Source of the DNA: Prevotellaceae bacterium UBA1746
GTDB taxonomy: Bacteria; Bacteroidota; Bacteroidia; Bacteroidales; Bacteroidaceae
DNA length: 57,642 nt
Assembly (NCBI GenBank): GCA_905369775.1
Contig: CAJPJR010000009.1
Coordinates: forward strand, 1-57,642
Direction of reading: 5' to 3'
Below the pieces are notes generated by a model. The model was not told the origin of the DNA, did not search any database, and worked only from the letters and a program-made list of their open reading frames with translations. Position numbers and translations under genes: made by a program. This document shows, piece by piece, positions 10,401 through 17,645 of this stretch. How positions within the stretch are numbered: position 1 is the first letter of the stretch; each line of letters starts with the position of its first letter.

Positions 10401-10837
10401 TTTAGCGAGGTGATCGAGCTGGTTTTCTCGCGTGTGCTGATCGTGCCGTAGCCCGTGACCACCGCTTCGCCCAAGCTTTTGGAATTGTCCTCGAGCATGA
10501 AATCGTAGTGCATCACGCCGGCTTTCGTTCCCTTCACCTGGCGTTGCATACCGATGTAGGACACGGCCACGCTCAGTCCCGCAGTGCTCAGACCGGCAGG
10601 GAGATTGATCACATACTTACCGGTCTCGTCCGTTTGAACGGTCCAGGTCTTTTTGCCTTGCTTCACTCGCACATAGGCGCCCACGAGCGGATCGCCTTGT
10701 TTGTTGAAGACCATGCCCGTGAGCTGGTTGGCTTGGGGAGTCGTGGGCTGCTGAGCCGCTGCGGGGAGCGCAAAACTCAGCGCCGCACTCATCAGAAGAC
10801 TCCCGACTAGCACTTTCGGGTGAGCTGATTTCCTCAT
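7448..10837 (-). CDS. SusC/RagA-family TonB-linked outer-membrane transporter
   Basis: 1129 residues from the ATG at 10837. The open frame continues 66 codons upstream, but this start gives a proper signal peptide ending SFALPAAAQQ. Domains in order: a carboxypeptidase-like regulatory fold at about 40-120 (LTGMVFNKQGDPLVGAYV), a TonB plug at about 130-260 with EALEGRVPDM and the SusC motif YGTRAANGVIVVTTKKG, and a long 22-strand barrel to the terminal aromatic residue (LGLRITF). It imports, with TonB energy, whatever SusD captures. It leads a four-gene operon. A consensus promoter lies 114 bp upstream and leaves a leader of about 110 nt. Confidence 0.97.
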   Translation of the reverse strand: MRKSAHPKVLVGSLLMSAALSFALPAAAQQPTTPQANQLTGMVFNKQGDPLVGAYVRVKQGKKTWTVQTDETGKYVINLPAGLSTAGLSVAVSYIGMQRQVKGTKAGVMHYDFMLEDNSKSLGEAVVTGYGTISTREKTSSITSLKMDEILMPGMTSLEQALEGRVPDMVFMQNSGEVGATARMRIRGTSTLIGNREPLWVLDGIPLSDPVDVTNEQLNDPDYINYIGNAISGLNPQDIERVDVLKDAAATALYGTRAANGVIVVTTKKGEPGPPRITYNAQFKYTARPRYTDSNINLMNSQERVRFGQDLVNLHYAFPNHMTMVGYEGAYHRYVTGQIDYDTFVAEARQAETANTDWFGLLTHDTFNHNHTISLSGGSETARYYASLGYNKEEGVQLRHRNDRYTASLNMQTRIAKVIQANVRLNANVQKKEQLPGEIDPLGYAYGTTRALPAFNNDGSYYYYQRHAYNVGTDKDGQYKYRYNILNEIDNTEKNYSSNGIMAALDLTYRFRQLLDFTLTTSYQRNTSDNDTWFGEKSNYVAQLRNSEYGVDPIPGQYGKSDLPYGGVYNSGRNVSENFTLRAQANLRHALGADKKHLVSASLGYEMNTSNTDGFSTNTRGFYKDRGLKYVNMTAEEVQKFPYYAKWLASNTPSIKADKTHRLSGYAILSYSYGSLLSLSANTRFDASNKFGSRSNEKFLPVWSASGMLNLKELALRRYDVVSDLRFRTSYGKTGNMVDNQTPNLLLRQESVDTYYGENVARVFALPNPNLRWEQTDQFNAGFDLALFDYRVSLGVEAYYKHTHDAFNNTPVSSVNGVDNYVMNGSDLYNKGFSINLTAYPIKTRDWSWMISSNYSVVHNRIETKSINDYTLNDYLNGTAVIDGQSIGTFYSYRFLGLDPTNGLPLFDDYKDRQHLLEGKTLDRIMQLLMARSGSREPNLSGSFYTTVRYKQLSLAASFNYALGNKIRKFALYKDILDGVSSENNVRKEFVDRWRRPGDERHTDYPSLISPSDPEYQRNRYHWSNSSNSELKGFKSFADNYWSMYDNADVRVVSGSYLRLSNVTFRYQFSQRQLKKMPFSNLALDFSVTNIFTLKSSELKGQDPTQNGFSIQTALSLRPSYTLGLRITF

Positions 10838-10950
10838 GTATCGATGGTTTAGGGTGTTTTTATTTAAGAAAACCGCAAGATAAACAGCGGAGCGATGGCA
10901 TATTCCCAAAGAATACACAGAATATTCAATTTGAAACGCAACGCCCACTG

Positions 10951-10981
10951 CAAAAATACAGACTTCGTGACAATCCGCCAA
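10951..10981 (-). promoter_or_regulatory. Bacteroidetes-type promoter for the susC operon
   Basis: On the minus strand a TATTTTTG -7 element (10958-10951) lies 20 bp after a TTG -33 element (10981-10979), the spacing used by the Bacteroidetes primary sigma factor. It predicts a leader of about 110 nt before the susC ATG. Confidence 0.7.
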
Positions 10982-11098
10982 TGTTTTACTTGTTTTTCTA
11001 CGTCGTAATATTTTCCTTTGTCTCGTTTTCGACACTATATAATTGCGAAATTACCAATTTCGCATACTCCTCGTATGCAAATGCAGGCAGAATAACAA
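10982..11098. other. Rest of the spacer between susC and the hydrolase gene
   Basis: The spacer 10838-11259 holds the susC leader and promoter, then AT-rich sequence with a short inverted repeat (GCATAC, TCCTC, GTATGC), then the 11099-11138 terminator. I see no gene and no sigma/anti-sigma pair. Confidence 0.5.
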
Positions 11099-11138
11099 AA
11101 GAACGCCCGACCTTCGCAAAGAAAGGTCGGGCGTTCTT
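11099..11138. terminator. Strong hairpin terminator downstream of the hydrolase gene
   Basis: A perfect 16-bp stem (11099-11114 with 11123-11138) has an 8-nt loop. The minus-strand continuation is CTTTTGTTATTC. It lies 120 bp past the stop of the minus-strand gene ending at 11260. Confidence 0.75.
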
Positions 11139-11259
11139 CTTCTCCGGCGGCAGGTCGGTTCGAGATCCTGCGCGATGACGCGCTACACATCGGGGGAAAA
11201 GGCGGAAAAGCTCCCGTGAAATTCGAAAAAATGGGGAACTTTCGTCGTTCCCTTCCCTT

Positions 11260-11859
11260 TTAATGCGCGGGCAGCTCCAACAGCCGGCGCACCAGTGGGA
11301 GCACCACGGCCGAAACCACCGCGCCGTTCAACGAGTGCTCCCCGTCGAACACCACCAAATGTTCCTTGCCATAGTGTTTGGCGAAATCCTTCTGGTGATT
11401 CACCCGCTTATCGTGCTCTCCGAACAAGCCCCACACGCGCGCCTTCTCGGCAGCGTCGATGCCCTTGAAGAGTTGTTTTTCCAACTCACGGAATTGGTCG
11501 ATCATCGTGCGATCCACCTTGAAGTCTTTGGCTCCGTCCTCGCGTTTGTTGTAAAATTCGCGATGTCCCATGCCGTCAAACGTCAGCCGCTTCGCCATGG
11601 AGAAAGCAGGATTGATGAGCACGCGGGGAATGCCTCGCAACATTTCGCCGTAGAGTCCGCCCATCGACGCGGTGACAATGAGATCGGGTTTTTCATCGGC
11701 CACCAGTTGTCGGAGAAACGGCATCGCCTCAGCCGGCATGACGGGGATGTCAGGTGCCACCACCGTCACGTCGTCGGCATAGAGTTGGTCGCGCAGCATG
11801 ATCGCCGTGCCGTTGTGCCCACTCGAGGCAAAACCATGGAGAAAGAGTATTTTTTTCAT
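11260..11859 (-). CDS. YqiA/UPF0227-like alpha/beta hydrolase (esterase)
   Basis: 199 residues from MKKILFLHGFASSGHNGT; the 36 upstream codons have no signal or conserved features. LHGFASSG forms the oxyanion strand-loop. TASMGGLYG at about 84-92 is a nucleophile elbow in which Ala replaces the first Gly of GxSxG. WGLFGEHDKRV supplies the probable acid Asp and VFDGEHSLNG the His, so the triad looks complete. Length and layout fit the YqiA/YcfP family of small cytoplasmic esterases. It stands alone between a TonB receptor gene and susC, with its own terminator; the substrate is unknown. Confidence 0.75.
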   Translation of the reverse strand: MKKILFLHGFASSGHNGTAIMLRDQLYADDVTVVAPDIPVMPAEAMPFLRQLVADEKPDLIVTASMGGLYGEMLRGIPRVLINPAFSMAKRLTFDGMGHREFYNKREDGAKDFKVDRTMIDQFRELEKQLFKGIDAAEKARVWGLFGEHDKRVNHQKDFAKHYGKEHLVVFDGEHSLNGAVVSAVVLPLVRRLLELPAH

Positions 11860-11967
11860 CGTGTTCGTCTTGTTGTCGCAACCCGCCCGTGCGGGTCTTT
11901 GCGCGAAGTTATGCACTTTCGGGCGAGCACGCAAGGGCAAGCACGCAAAAATGCCCCCGCACGACAA

Positions 11968-12002
11968 AGGCGCACCCTTCCCTCACGGAAGCATGCGCCT
12001 TC
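11968..12002 (-). terminator. Terminator for the TonB-dependent receptor gene
   Basis: An outer 8-bp stem (11968-11975 with 11995-12002) encloses an inner TTCC/GGAA pair. It lies 86 bp past the receptor stop. The T content that follows on the minus strand is modest, so this is less certain than the other terminators. Confidence 0.5.
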
Positions 12003-12087
12003 TTCATGAGTCACCTTTTCGGCAAAGGCAACGCGCGTTGTCGTCGGTCAACAATATAACCCTGTGATACAACCATCGGCCGGGCAA

Positions 12088-14595
12088 TCAAAACGACAAA
12101 CGCATCCCGGCAAAGTAACTGCGGGGAGCCATCGGGCCGTAGATGTAAGCCGAATCGCGGGGATGGCCGCGGTCGAAGTCATCTTGATAGGCATCGAAGA
12201 GGTTTTGCACCCCGGCGTAGACTTGCGCTTTGTAGTAGCTGCGAATTGGTAAGGTGTATTGCACCTTGAGTCCGCATTCGAAGAAGACGGGCGTCTTGAA
12301 CGTGCGCGGACCGAGCACCGTCACATTGTCCTGTCCCTCGCCGCTCATCACGCGGTCGTGGCGCACCGTGGCCGAGGGGCGACCTTCATATTCGGTCAAG
12401 CCCGTGGGCTTCGTCAAGTCATCCTCGCCGTTGGCATCCTTGGCGTAGTCGGTCGGAATCAGGTGGCCGGCCAACATCGAGCCGGTGAGATTGCCCGTGA
12501 GCGAGATGTCGAGGTGCTTCATCGGCGTGAAGGTCGAAACGAAATAACCGTACACATCGGGCGTGCGATAGATGCGGCGCGTGGTGTAGGCGTCGTTTTC
12601 GTCCCACTGCTGCACTTCGTTCCACTGACTGCGGTGGTACGTCACGCCGGCCTGCAGCGCCCAATACTTCGGCAGCGTGAGACGGCCTTCGAGGCTAGCG
12701 CCCACCACCTTCGCACCCGAAGAGTTGGTGCGGGTTTTCACGATCACACCGTCGCGTTCCGCCTGCGTGAGGTTGAAGGCATCGTGCAGTTCGGTGTAGA
12801 ACGCCTCGGCCGTGAGGTTCAACTGCCAGCCGCCGCCCAAGCGGGTGTACCAGTCGGCCGAAAGGCTGAAGCTGTTCGAACGCTCCTCGTGGAGGTTCTT
12901 TGCATTCTCGATCAAGATCAGATCACCGCCGGCATTGGCCACGTGCAAGTCCTCGTCGAAGATTTGCGGAGCTCGGAATCCGGCGCTGTAGTTGGCGCGC
13001 AGCACCCAATCGGGGGTCGGGTTGAAACGCACATTGGCACGCGGACTCAAAATGGCGTGGTCGAGCAGCGAATGCTTGTCCAAACGGCCGCCCACAAGGA
13101 AGCTCCATCGTTCCGTCTTCCACTCGTTTTGCAGATAAGCAGAAGTGGTGTGCACGTTCTGTTTGAGGTAGTTTTTGCGAAATCCGCTCTTGTCCTCCAA
13201 ATCGTCGTGGTTGTATTCCACGCCCACGGTGAATTGTGAGGGCATGAAGAGCAGGCGGGCAAAGTCATAGGCATATTGCGCACCGAGCACGCCGGTGTAG
13301 CCCTTCGTGCGGCCGTAGCTCACCAGTCGCTTGTTCATCTCTTTGCTCTCTTCTGTAGTGAGAGGAGACGTTTTGGCCTTTTCGAGGAAGTCCGACACGA
13401 GCATTTCACCGCCGCCGTAGTAACTCTCGCGCTGCACCTTCATGAACGAAGCGAAGGCATTGACGCGATGGCGGGTGTCGTCGGAGATGAAGCTGTAGCT
13501 CAAACTTCCCGTCAAGTTGTTGTGACGCAGTTGTTCGGCTATGTGGGCATTGTGGGGCTCATTGTCGAAGAGATCGCCGCCGCGGCGGAACTCGCGCGTA
13601 TTGTGCAGCTCTGCTGTCAACCGCGAAAGTTCGCTCAGGCGAGCAAAGCCGCGCAAGCCCACGTTGTTCCCGTCGAGCTTCGGCATTTCCGAATAGCCGT
13701 CGCCGTTGCGGTCATAGGGCGAGCGGTGGTGCAGCTGCCCGAAGAAGGTGAGGCCGAACTGGTTGTCGTCCGTCACATAGGTGGCATTGAGGTTGGTGTT
13801 GTTCTCAAACGTGTTCAGCCCGCCGAGTCCGCGAATCTCATGCGACACCGCCGCCGAGGAAGCCGTGGGATCTTTCGTGATCACATTGATCACCCCGGCA
13901 ATGGCCGACGAACCGAAGAGCGCCGAACCGCCGCCGCGCATCACTTCGACGCGCTCGATCATGTTGGTCGGAATTTGTTCCAAACCGTAGATACCCGCCA
14001 AACTACTGAACACGGGGCGCGAGTCGATAAGCACCTGCGAGTAGGGGCCGTCGAGCCCGTTGATGCGCACTTGCGAGAAACCGCAGTTCTGGCAATTGTC
14101 TTCCACGCGCACGCCGGGTTGGAACTTCAGCGCCTGCGAGAGGAACGAACTTTGCGTGTTGTCAAAGATTTTGGCATCGAGCACATTCACCAGCGTCGGG
14201 GCCAGTCGCCGTTTCGTCACATTGCGCGTGGCCGACACCACGACATCGCCGAGTGTCACCCCTTGCGGCACGAGTTCGAAGTCCGACACCAGCGTGGCAT
14301 CGGGGGTGGCGGTCACTTTGTGCGCCTGCGGTACGAAACCGGGCACGTCCACTTCGACCTGCAAGGCGCCGATAGGTAGATTCTTGAGCATGTAGTGCCC
14401 CGTCACGTCGGTCGACACCGAAATGTGGTGGCCTTTCACCGTCACCAAGACGTGGGGCAGGAACTCGCCCGTGGCGGAGTTGCGCACATGCCCCACGATG
14501 TGTGCCGGCTGGTCGTCGGGAGCGGCCAACACCGTGCTCGAAACCGTAAAGAAGGCGAGCAACAGAAGCAGAAAGAGGGAAAATACTTTTCTCAT
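12088..14595 (-). CDS. TonB-dependent outer-membrane receptor
   Basis: 835 residues. A signal peptide (ending VLAAPDD) is followed by a carboxypeptidase-like regulatory domain (about 30-110: HIVGHVRNSATGEFLPHVLV). The plug at about 120-240 has VVVSATRN, NCQNCGFSQVRINGLDG and VEVMRGGGSALFGSSAIAGV; the barrel ends in GMRLSF. It resembles receptors annotated for ferric siderophore, heme or cobalamin uptake in Bacteroidales, but the ligand cannot be read from sequence. The CxxC in the plug (Cys about 165 and 168) is characteristic of this subgroup. Unlike the SusC homologue it has no SusD partner. It is monocistronic, with its own promoter and terminator. Confidence 0.9.
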   Translation of the reverse strand: MRKVFSLFLLLLLAFFTVSSTVLAAPDDQPAHIVGHVRNSATGEFLPHVLVTVKGHHISVSTDVTGHYMLKNLPIGALQVEVDVPGFVPQAHKVTATPDATLVSDFELVPQGVTLGDVVVSATRNVTKRRLAPTLVNVLDAKIFDNTQSSFLSQALKFQPGVRVEDNCQNCGFSQVRINGLDGPYSQVLIDSRPVFSSLAGIYGLEQIPTNMIERVEVMRGGGSALFGSSAIAGVINVITKDPTASSAAVSHEIRGLGGLNTFENNTNLNATYVTDDNQFGLTFFGQLHHRSPYDRNGDGYSEMPKLDGNNVGLRGFARLSELSRLTAELHNTREFRRGGDLFDNEPHNAHIAEQLRHNNLTGSLSYSFISDDTRHRVNAFASFMKVQRESYYGGGEMLVSDFLEKAKTSPLTTEESKEMNKRLVSYGRTKGYTGVLGAQYAYDFARLLFMPSQFTVGVEYNHDDLEDKSGFRKNYLKQNVHTTSAYLQNEWKTERWSFLVGGRLDKHSLLDHAILSPRANVRFNPTPDWVLRANYSAGFRAPQIFDEDLHVANAGGDLILIENAKNLHEERSNSFSLSADWYTRLGGGWQLNLTAEAFYTELHDAFNLTQAERDGVIVKTRTNSSGAKVVGASLEGRLTLPKYWALQAGVTYHRSQWNEVQQWDENDAYTTRRIYRTPDVYGYFVSTFTPMKHLDISLTGNLTGSMLAGHLIPTDYAKDANGEDDLTKPTGLTEYEGRPSATVRHDRVMSGEGQDNVTVLGPRTFKTPVFFECGLKVQYTLPIRSYYKAQVYAGVQNLFDAYQDDFDRGHPRDSAYIYGPMAPRSYFAGMRLSF

Positions 14596-14676
14596 ATTCT
14601 ATTTTATACCATTATGTTGTGGCCCCTTTCCGCCTTTCTCTGTGACGGTGGTAGCCCGAGTGTTATTTTCTCACTG

Positions 14677-14707
14677 CAAAGTTCCTTTATTTTCACGACT
14701 TCTACAA
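14677..14707 (-). promoter_or_regulatory. Probable promoter of the TonB-dependent receptor
   Basis: On the minus strand, GAACTTTG (one mismatch to TAnnTTTG) at 14684-14677 lies 20 bp after a TTG at 14707-14705. The predicted leader is about 75 nt. No iron box or cobalamin-riboswitch core was seen in it. Confidence 0.45.
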
Positions 14708-14884
14708 TACCTATAAAAGGGTAAAAAAGACATCCGTCCACGCGCCCTTCTCTTCCGTGCTCACTGTTTCACATCGCTAAATACCCACTTTTGGGTATTG
14801 TGCACGTCACATTTATTTCAGTCGCACGCGACTTTGCAAATTCTTTCTCCCCTGCCAGAGCCCACCTTTCGCACCGAACCCCAA
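14708..14884. other. Intergenic spacer with a short hairpin
   Basis: No gene is seen. A perfect 8-bp inverted repeat (AATACCCA/TGGGTATT, 4-nt loop) is centred near 14788. It could be a small operator or a weak terminator. Confidence 0.35.
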
Positions 14885-14922
14885 CAAAAAGTCCGACGCT
14901 CGCAGCAGCGAACATCGGACCT
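14885..14922 (-). terminator. Terminator of the exported-protein pair
   Basis: The stem GTCCGA/TCGGAC (14891-14896 with 14915-14920) encloses an inner partial pairing. On the minus strand it is followed by TTTTTGTTGG. A diverged duplicate with a better stem lies at 16741-16778. Confidence 0.65.
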
Positions 14923-14990
14923 TTACTGTGCCTGTGCTTTATTGCTTTCCGGCGAGGCGTGTTGGCATGTCGCGGCATGCCGAGACGAGA

Positions 14991-15752
14991 TTAGTACAGC
15001 GGTACTTCGGCAACCAAGCTGCGGCCGTCCACGAGTGTCAGCGTGAAGCGGAGCTTAGTGCAACCTTCGGCCGGCTGCTCCCACACCAACAGGCGGAACG
15101 AGGGCGCGTACAAAGAAGGCTCGGCCTTTGTTTTTAAGAGCCAATTGCTTTTTACGCTGAACGTATCGATGCGTTCTGCTTCGTAATGCTCGTGGAAAAT
15201 GCCCTCCCTTGTGCGGTAGTTCACGTTCTTTCTCTTGCCCTGCAACAAGGGACAGGAGTAGTTGCCCAGGTCGCGTGGCTTTCCTTTGCTGTCGATCCCG
15301 ACCACCGAAAGTTCCTTCACCCCGAAGAGCCGAGGGGCAATGCCGATAGATTGGTGGAAAAGCGCATCGAGATCAGCATTGAACTGTGCGTCGCTTTCTT
15401 TTTGTCGGTAGATCGTGTCGCCGACGGCCAGCACCTGAAAAGAATAAGCCGACACCGACGGAAGGCTGTGACGACGAAATATGGTCTTGCCGTCCATCGT
15501 AACGTGGAGCTGTCGGGGCAACATCGGGACGACACGTCGGGGTTCGCTCACACGAAGGCCGGTCGCCGTTGTGGAAACAACGTGCTCGAATGCCTTGCCA
15601 TCGTAGACCTCGGCCGCATGAATGAGCGAGTCGGTGCTGATGAGCCCCGTGCGCTGCGTCGGTTCAGCATCGTCTTGGCAGGCAGTAATGCAAAGGAGTC
15701 CGCCCAAGACGAGTAGGAGAGAGAGCGAAAAGAGGGAATGGATGAGTTTCAT
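14991..15752 (-). CDS. Lipoprotein of unknown function (paralogue of the upstream gene)
   Basis: 253 residues with a lipoprotein signal (LLLVLGGLLCITAC, then QDDAEPT). I do not recognise a named family. The middle (VLAVGDTIYRQKE, then IAPRLFGVKELSVVGIDSKG) aligns with the next gene upstream (VLIVGDTVAVHRD, then TAPKLFGIKGMHVYGVQKDG), so the two are paralogues. The C-terminus is predicted beta-rich and ends LVDGRSLVAEVPLY. Its ATG overlaps the stop of the upstream gene in an ATGA arrangement, implying translational coupling. Its last codons and terminator have a decayed copy at 16738-16875. It is probably anchored in the envelope. Confidence 0.7.
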   Translation of the reverse strand: MKLIHSLFSLSLLLVLGGLLCITACQDDAEPTQRTGLISTDSLIHAAEVYDGKAFEHVVSTTATGLRVSEPRRVVPMLPRQLHVTMDGKTIFRRHSLPSVSAYSFQVLAVGDTIYRQKESDAQFNADLDALFHQSIGIAPRLFGVKELSVVGIDSKGKPRDLGNYSCPLLQGKRKNVNYRTREGIFHEHYEAERIDTFSVKSNWLLKTKAEPSLYAPSFRLLVWEQPAEGCTKLRFTLTLVDGRSLVAEVPLY

Positions 15753-16492
15753 GATCTGGCAGGATGGTCAAGGATGGACGTTTGTTCGTCGTAGTGCTGC
15801 AACGAAGTGGAAAGTTTGGTGCCGTCTTCCAATTCGATTTCGAGCAAAAGCCAAGCATAGGCTCGTCGAAGCTCAACAGGAAAATGGAAGTCTACCACCG
15901 GACACAGTTCACCGAAGATTTCGGGACGCGCATTGGCAGCATCCAAGAGGAGGTCGCCCCTGTGGCTACCGTAGTATTCGCACAGCACGAGCTGCCCCGT
16001 CTGCTCTTTGTAGTGAAGGGGCTTCTCGGCCTTCTCAAATCCCGGAAGGTGCAAGGTGACTTGTTCGTCCACCGCCTGTCGACTGCCGTCTTTCTGCACC
16101 CCGTAGACGTGCATGCCCTTGATGCCGAAGAGTTTCGGCGCGGTGCGTACGCCAAGCCCCAGCGTAGTGCGGCAGCGTTTGGCGAAATCGTCCATGAGGT
16201 CGCGGTGCACCGCAACGGTGTCGCCGACGATCAAAACGCGCACGGTGAGTATCCCTCCGGAGAGCGAAGGCAAGAGGGGGAATTTGGCAAAATTGCGAAT
16301 CTCGCGGTTGTCCAAACTGAGCGGAACGACCGGAAGCCGCCACGCATAGGGCGCGTCAATTTCAGACGCGTCTTTTTCGGTGATTAGCGGGAAAGCACTT
16401 GCGCGTTCTCGCAAAGTCACCTGCGGCGCAGCGCAAAGTGCCAGGCCTACCATCCAAAAGAGGACGGACAGAACAAACGAGGTGGATCTCAT
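15749..16492 (-). CDS. Exported protein of unknown function (paralogue of the downstream lipoprotein)
   Basis: 247 residues with a signal peptide (VLSVLFWMVGLALCAAPQ). It has no lipobox Cys in the usual context, so unlike its paralogue it is probably soluble or cleaved by signal peptidase I. The shared core is VGDTV at about 90 and TAPKLFGIKGMHVYGVQKDG at about 115-135. The N-terminal 60 residues are not alike in the two proteins. It is the first gene of a two-gene operon whose cistrons overlap by 4 bp, with a -7 element at 16546-16553. I know of no function for either protein. Confidence 0.7.
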   Translation of the reverse strand: MRSTSFVLSVLFWMVGLALCAAPQVTLRERASAFPLITEKDASEIDAPYAWRLPVVPLSLDNREIRNFAKFPLLPSLSGGILTVRVLIVGDTVAVHRDLMDDFAKRCRTTLGLGVRTAPKLFGIKGMHVYGVQKDGSRQAVDEQVTLHLPGFEKAEKPLHYKEQTGQLVLCEYYGSHRGDLLLDAANARPEIFGELCPVVDFHFPVELRRAYAWLLLEIELEDGTKLSTSLQHYDEQTSILDHPARS

Positions 16493-16545
16493 GAAACAAG
16501 TTCTTTTTAGGGGATTTCAGAAAGGGGGATAATTAAACTTCGGCA

Positions 16546-16553
16546 CAAAGATA
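16546..16553 (-). promoter_or_regulatory. -7 element upstream of the exported-protein pair
   Basis: The minus strand reads TATCTTTG, a match to the Bacteroidetes TAnnTTTG, 54 bp before the ATG at 16492. No -33 TTG is found at the ideal spacing. Confidence 0.5.
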
Positions 16554-16737
16554 GAGAAAAGATTCAAGACAACCTAAAACAGCGCGCAAAGCATTCAATA
16601 TTTTCCAACCATAATCCACTTTGAAGCATCCATAAGTCCCTCGAAACCGCAAGCCTCAGCCTACCCTCCCTCAATGCTCCTGTTCGCACTCCTCACCCCC
16701 CCAAATGAGACAGAAGAAGGGCGTAGTCTGACCTCCA

Positions 16738-16875
16738 ACAAAAAGTCCGACGTTCACAGCAGCAAACGTCGGACTTTTTTACGGCGCCGGTGCATAACTA
16801 CATTGCCGGCAAAGCATGTTGGCGTGTCGCGGTATGCCGAAGCGAGATTAGCGCAGCGGCACTTCGGCAACAAGA
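16738..16875 (-). pseudogene. Decayed duplicate of the 3' end and terminator of the lipoprotein gene at 14991
   Basis: This stretch aligns along its whole length with 14883-15021. It has the same terminator stem, the same GTTGGC/TGTCGCGG and ATGCCGA blocks, and the same last codons: on the minus strand it still reads VAEVPLR and stop, against VAEVPLY and stop in the intact gene. Rough identity by eye is 75-80 percent. It now forms the 3' flank of the unrelated gene at 16880, whose stop is only a few bases away. The rest of the third copy is gone. A decayed tandem duplication is the simplest reading. Confidence 0.7.
16741..16778. terminator. Perfect-stem terminator after the outer-membrane protein gene
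   Basis: A 14-bp perfect stem (16741-16754 with 16765-16778) has a 10-nt loop, with T runs on both strands. It lies within the duplicated tail and now serves the gene at 16880. Confidence 0.8.
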
Positions 16876-16879
16876 AAGT

Positions 16880-17467
16880 TCACAGCCGATAGCCGATGCC
16901 GAGATCAAGCACTAAATTCAAATTGCGCCCACGCTCCCACCCGTCGACAATGGGAGAGCGATAGAATTTCCACTTTGGCAAACCGAGTCCAATATACGAG
17001 AAAGCGGTCCATTGCTTGCCCAAACGAAGGTTGTACCCCCAACCGGCATTTAAGCTGCAGGAAACCACATAGTAGTCGTCATATTTCGCTGCACCGAACA
17101 AACGAGCATTGTTCCAGGCAAGGTCTGAACGCAATGCCAAGTATCCACCGGCATTTCCGGGACGTACCCCGGAATAATACCAGCGTCCTTCCAATTGAAA
17201 CGTCGGGACGAAGCCACCAAATTTCATGTTCGGATTGTCATAAACCTTTCTTCCCCATTCGGGGTGAAGGTCAAAATGCCCTACCAAACTAAACCGTGAA
17301 GCAACACGTTGCTCGTAGCTGACACCGGCGTAAAACAGTCCCAGTTCTGCACGCCACCCACTTTCCACCGTTGGCGCCGCATCTTGCGCGGCGGAACGAA
17401 TAATTCCAAGGCAGAGCAAAGCCGTCAGGAAAAGAGACTTCTTGAAGAAGAGGAAATTCTTTTTCAT
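16880..17467 (-). CDS. Small outer-membrane beta-barrel protein
   Basis: 195 residues from MKKNFLFFKK; the 18 codons upstream overlap the promoter and are excluded. A signal peptide ends at IIRSAAQD. The rest alternates polar and aromatic residues in strand-like blocks (WRAELGLFYAGVSYEQ, VSCSLNAGWGYNLRLG, WTAFSYIGLGLPKW) and ends LDLGIGYRL, as an eight-stranded outer-membrane barrel would. I cannot assign a specific family. A consensus promoter and a strong terminator make it a single-gene unit. Confidence 0.7.
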   Translation of the reverse strand: MKKNFLFFKKSLFLTALLCLGIIRSAAQDAAPTVESGWRAELGLFYAGVSYEQRVASRFSLVGHFDLHPEWGRKVYDNPNMKFGGFVPTFQLEGRWYYSGVRPGNAGGYLALRSDLAWNNARLFGAAKYDDYYVVSCSLNAGWGYNLRLGKQWTAFSYIGLGLPKWKFYRSPIVDGWERGRNLNLVLDLGIGYRL

Positions 17468-17490
17468 AAAAGACGAATTAAAATACCCTG

Positions 17491-17521
17491 CAAAGATACT
17501 AAAACATACCAACCCACACAA
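17491..17521 (-). promoter_or_regulatory. Bacteroidetes-type promoter for the outer-membrane protein gene
   Basis: On the minus strand TATCTTTG (17498-17491) lies exactly 20 bp after a TTG (17521-17519). It sits 24 bp upstream of the chosen ATG, which supports that start. Confidence 0.75.
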
Positions 17522-17645
17522 GAGCTAATACAAAAAAACTTAATCTCCCCCAAGCACAAAAACTCCCCGGGAACTCAACAAGTCAATCGAAGCCCCCACC
17601 GCTCCGCTTGTTTTCCGCCAAGGCTCCCGTCGAGTCGTGGCGCTC

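Noticed and set aside
7502..10405. Plus-strand open frame of 967 codons opposite susC
   Set aside because: It is an antisense shadow of a clear SusC protein, produced by GC-rich codon use; no motif is present.
14596..14720. Cobalamin riboswitch ahead of the TonB-dependent receptor
   Set aside because: The leader lacks the conserved B12-box elements and is too short; an ordinary promoter explains it.
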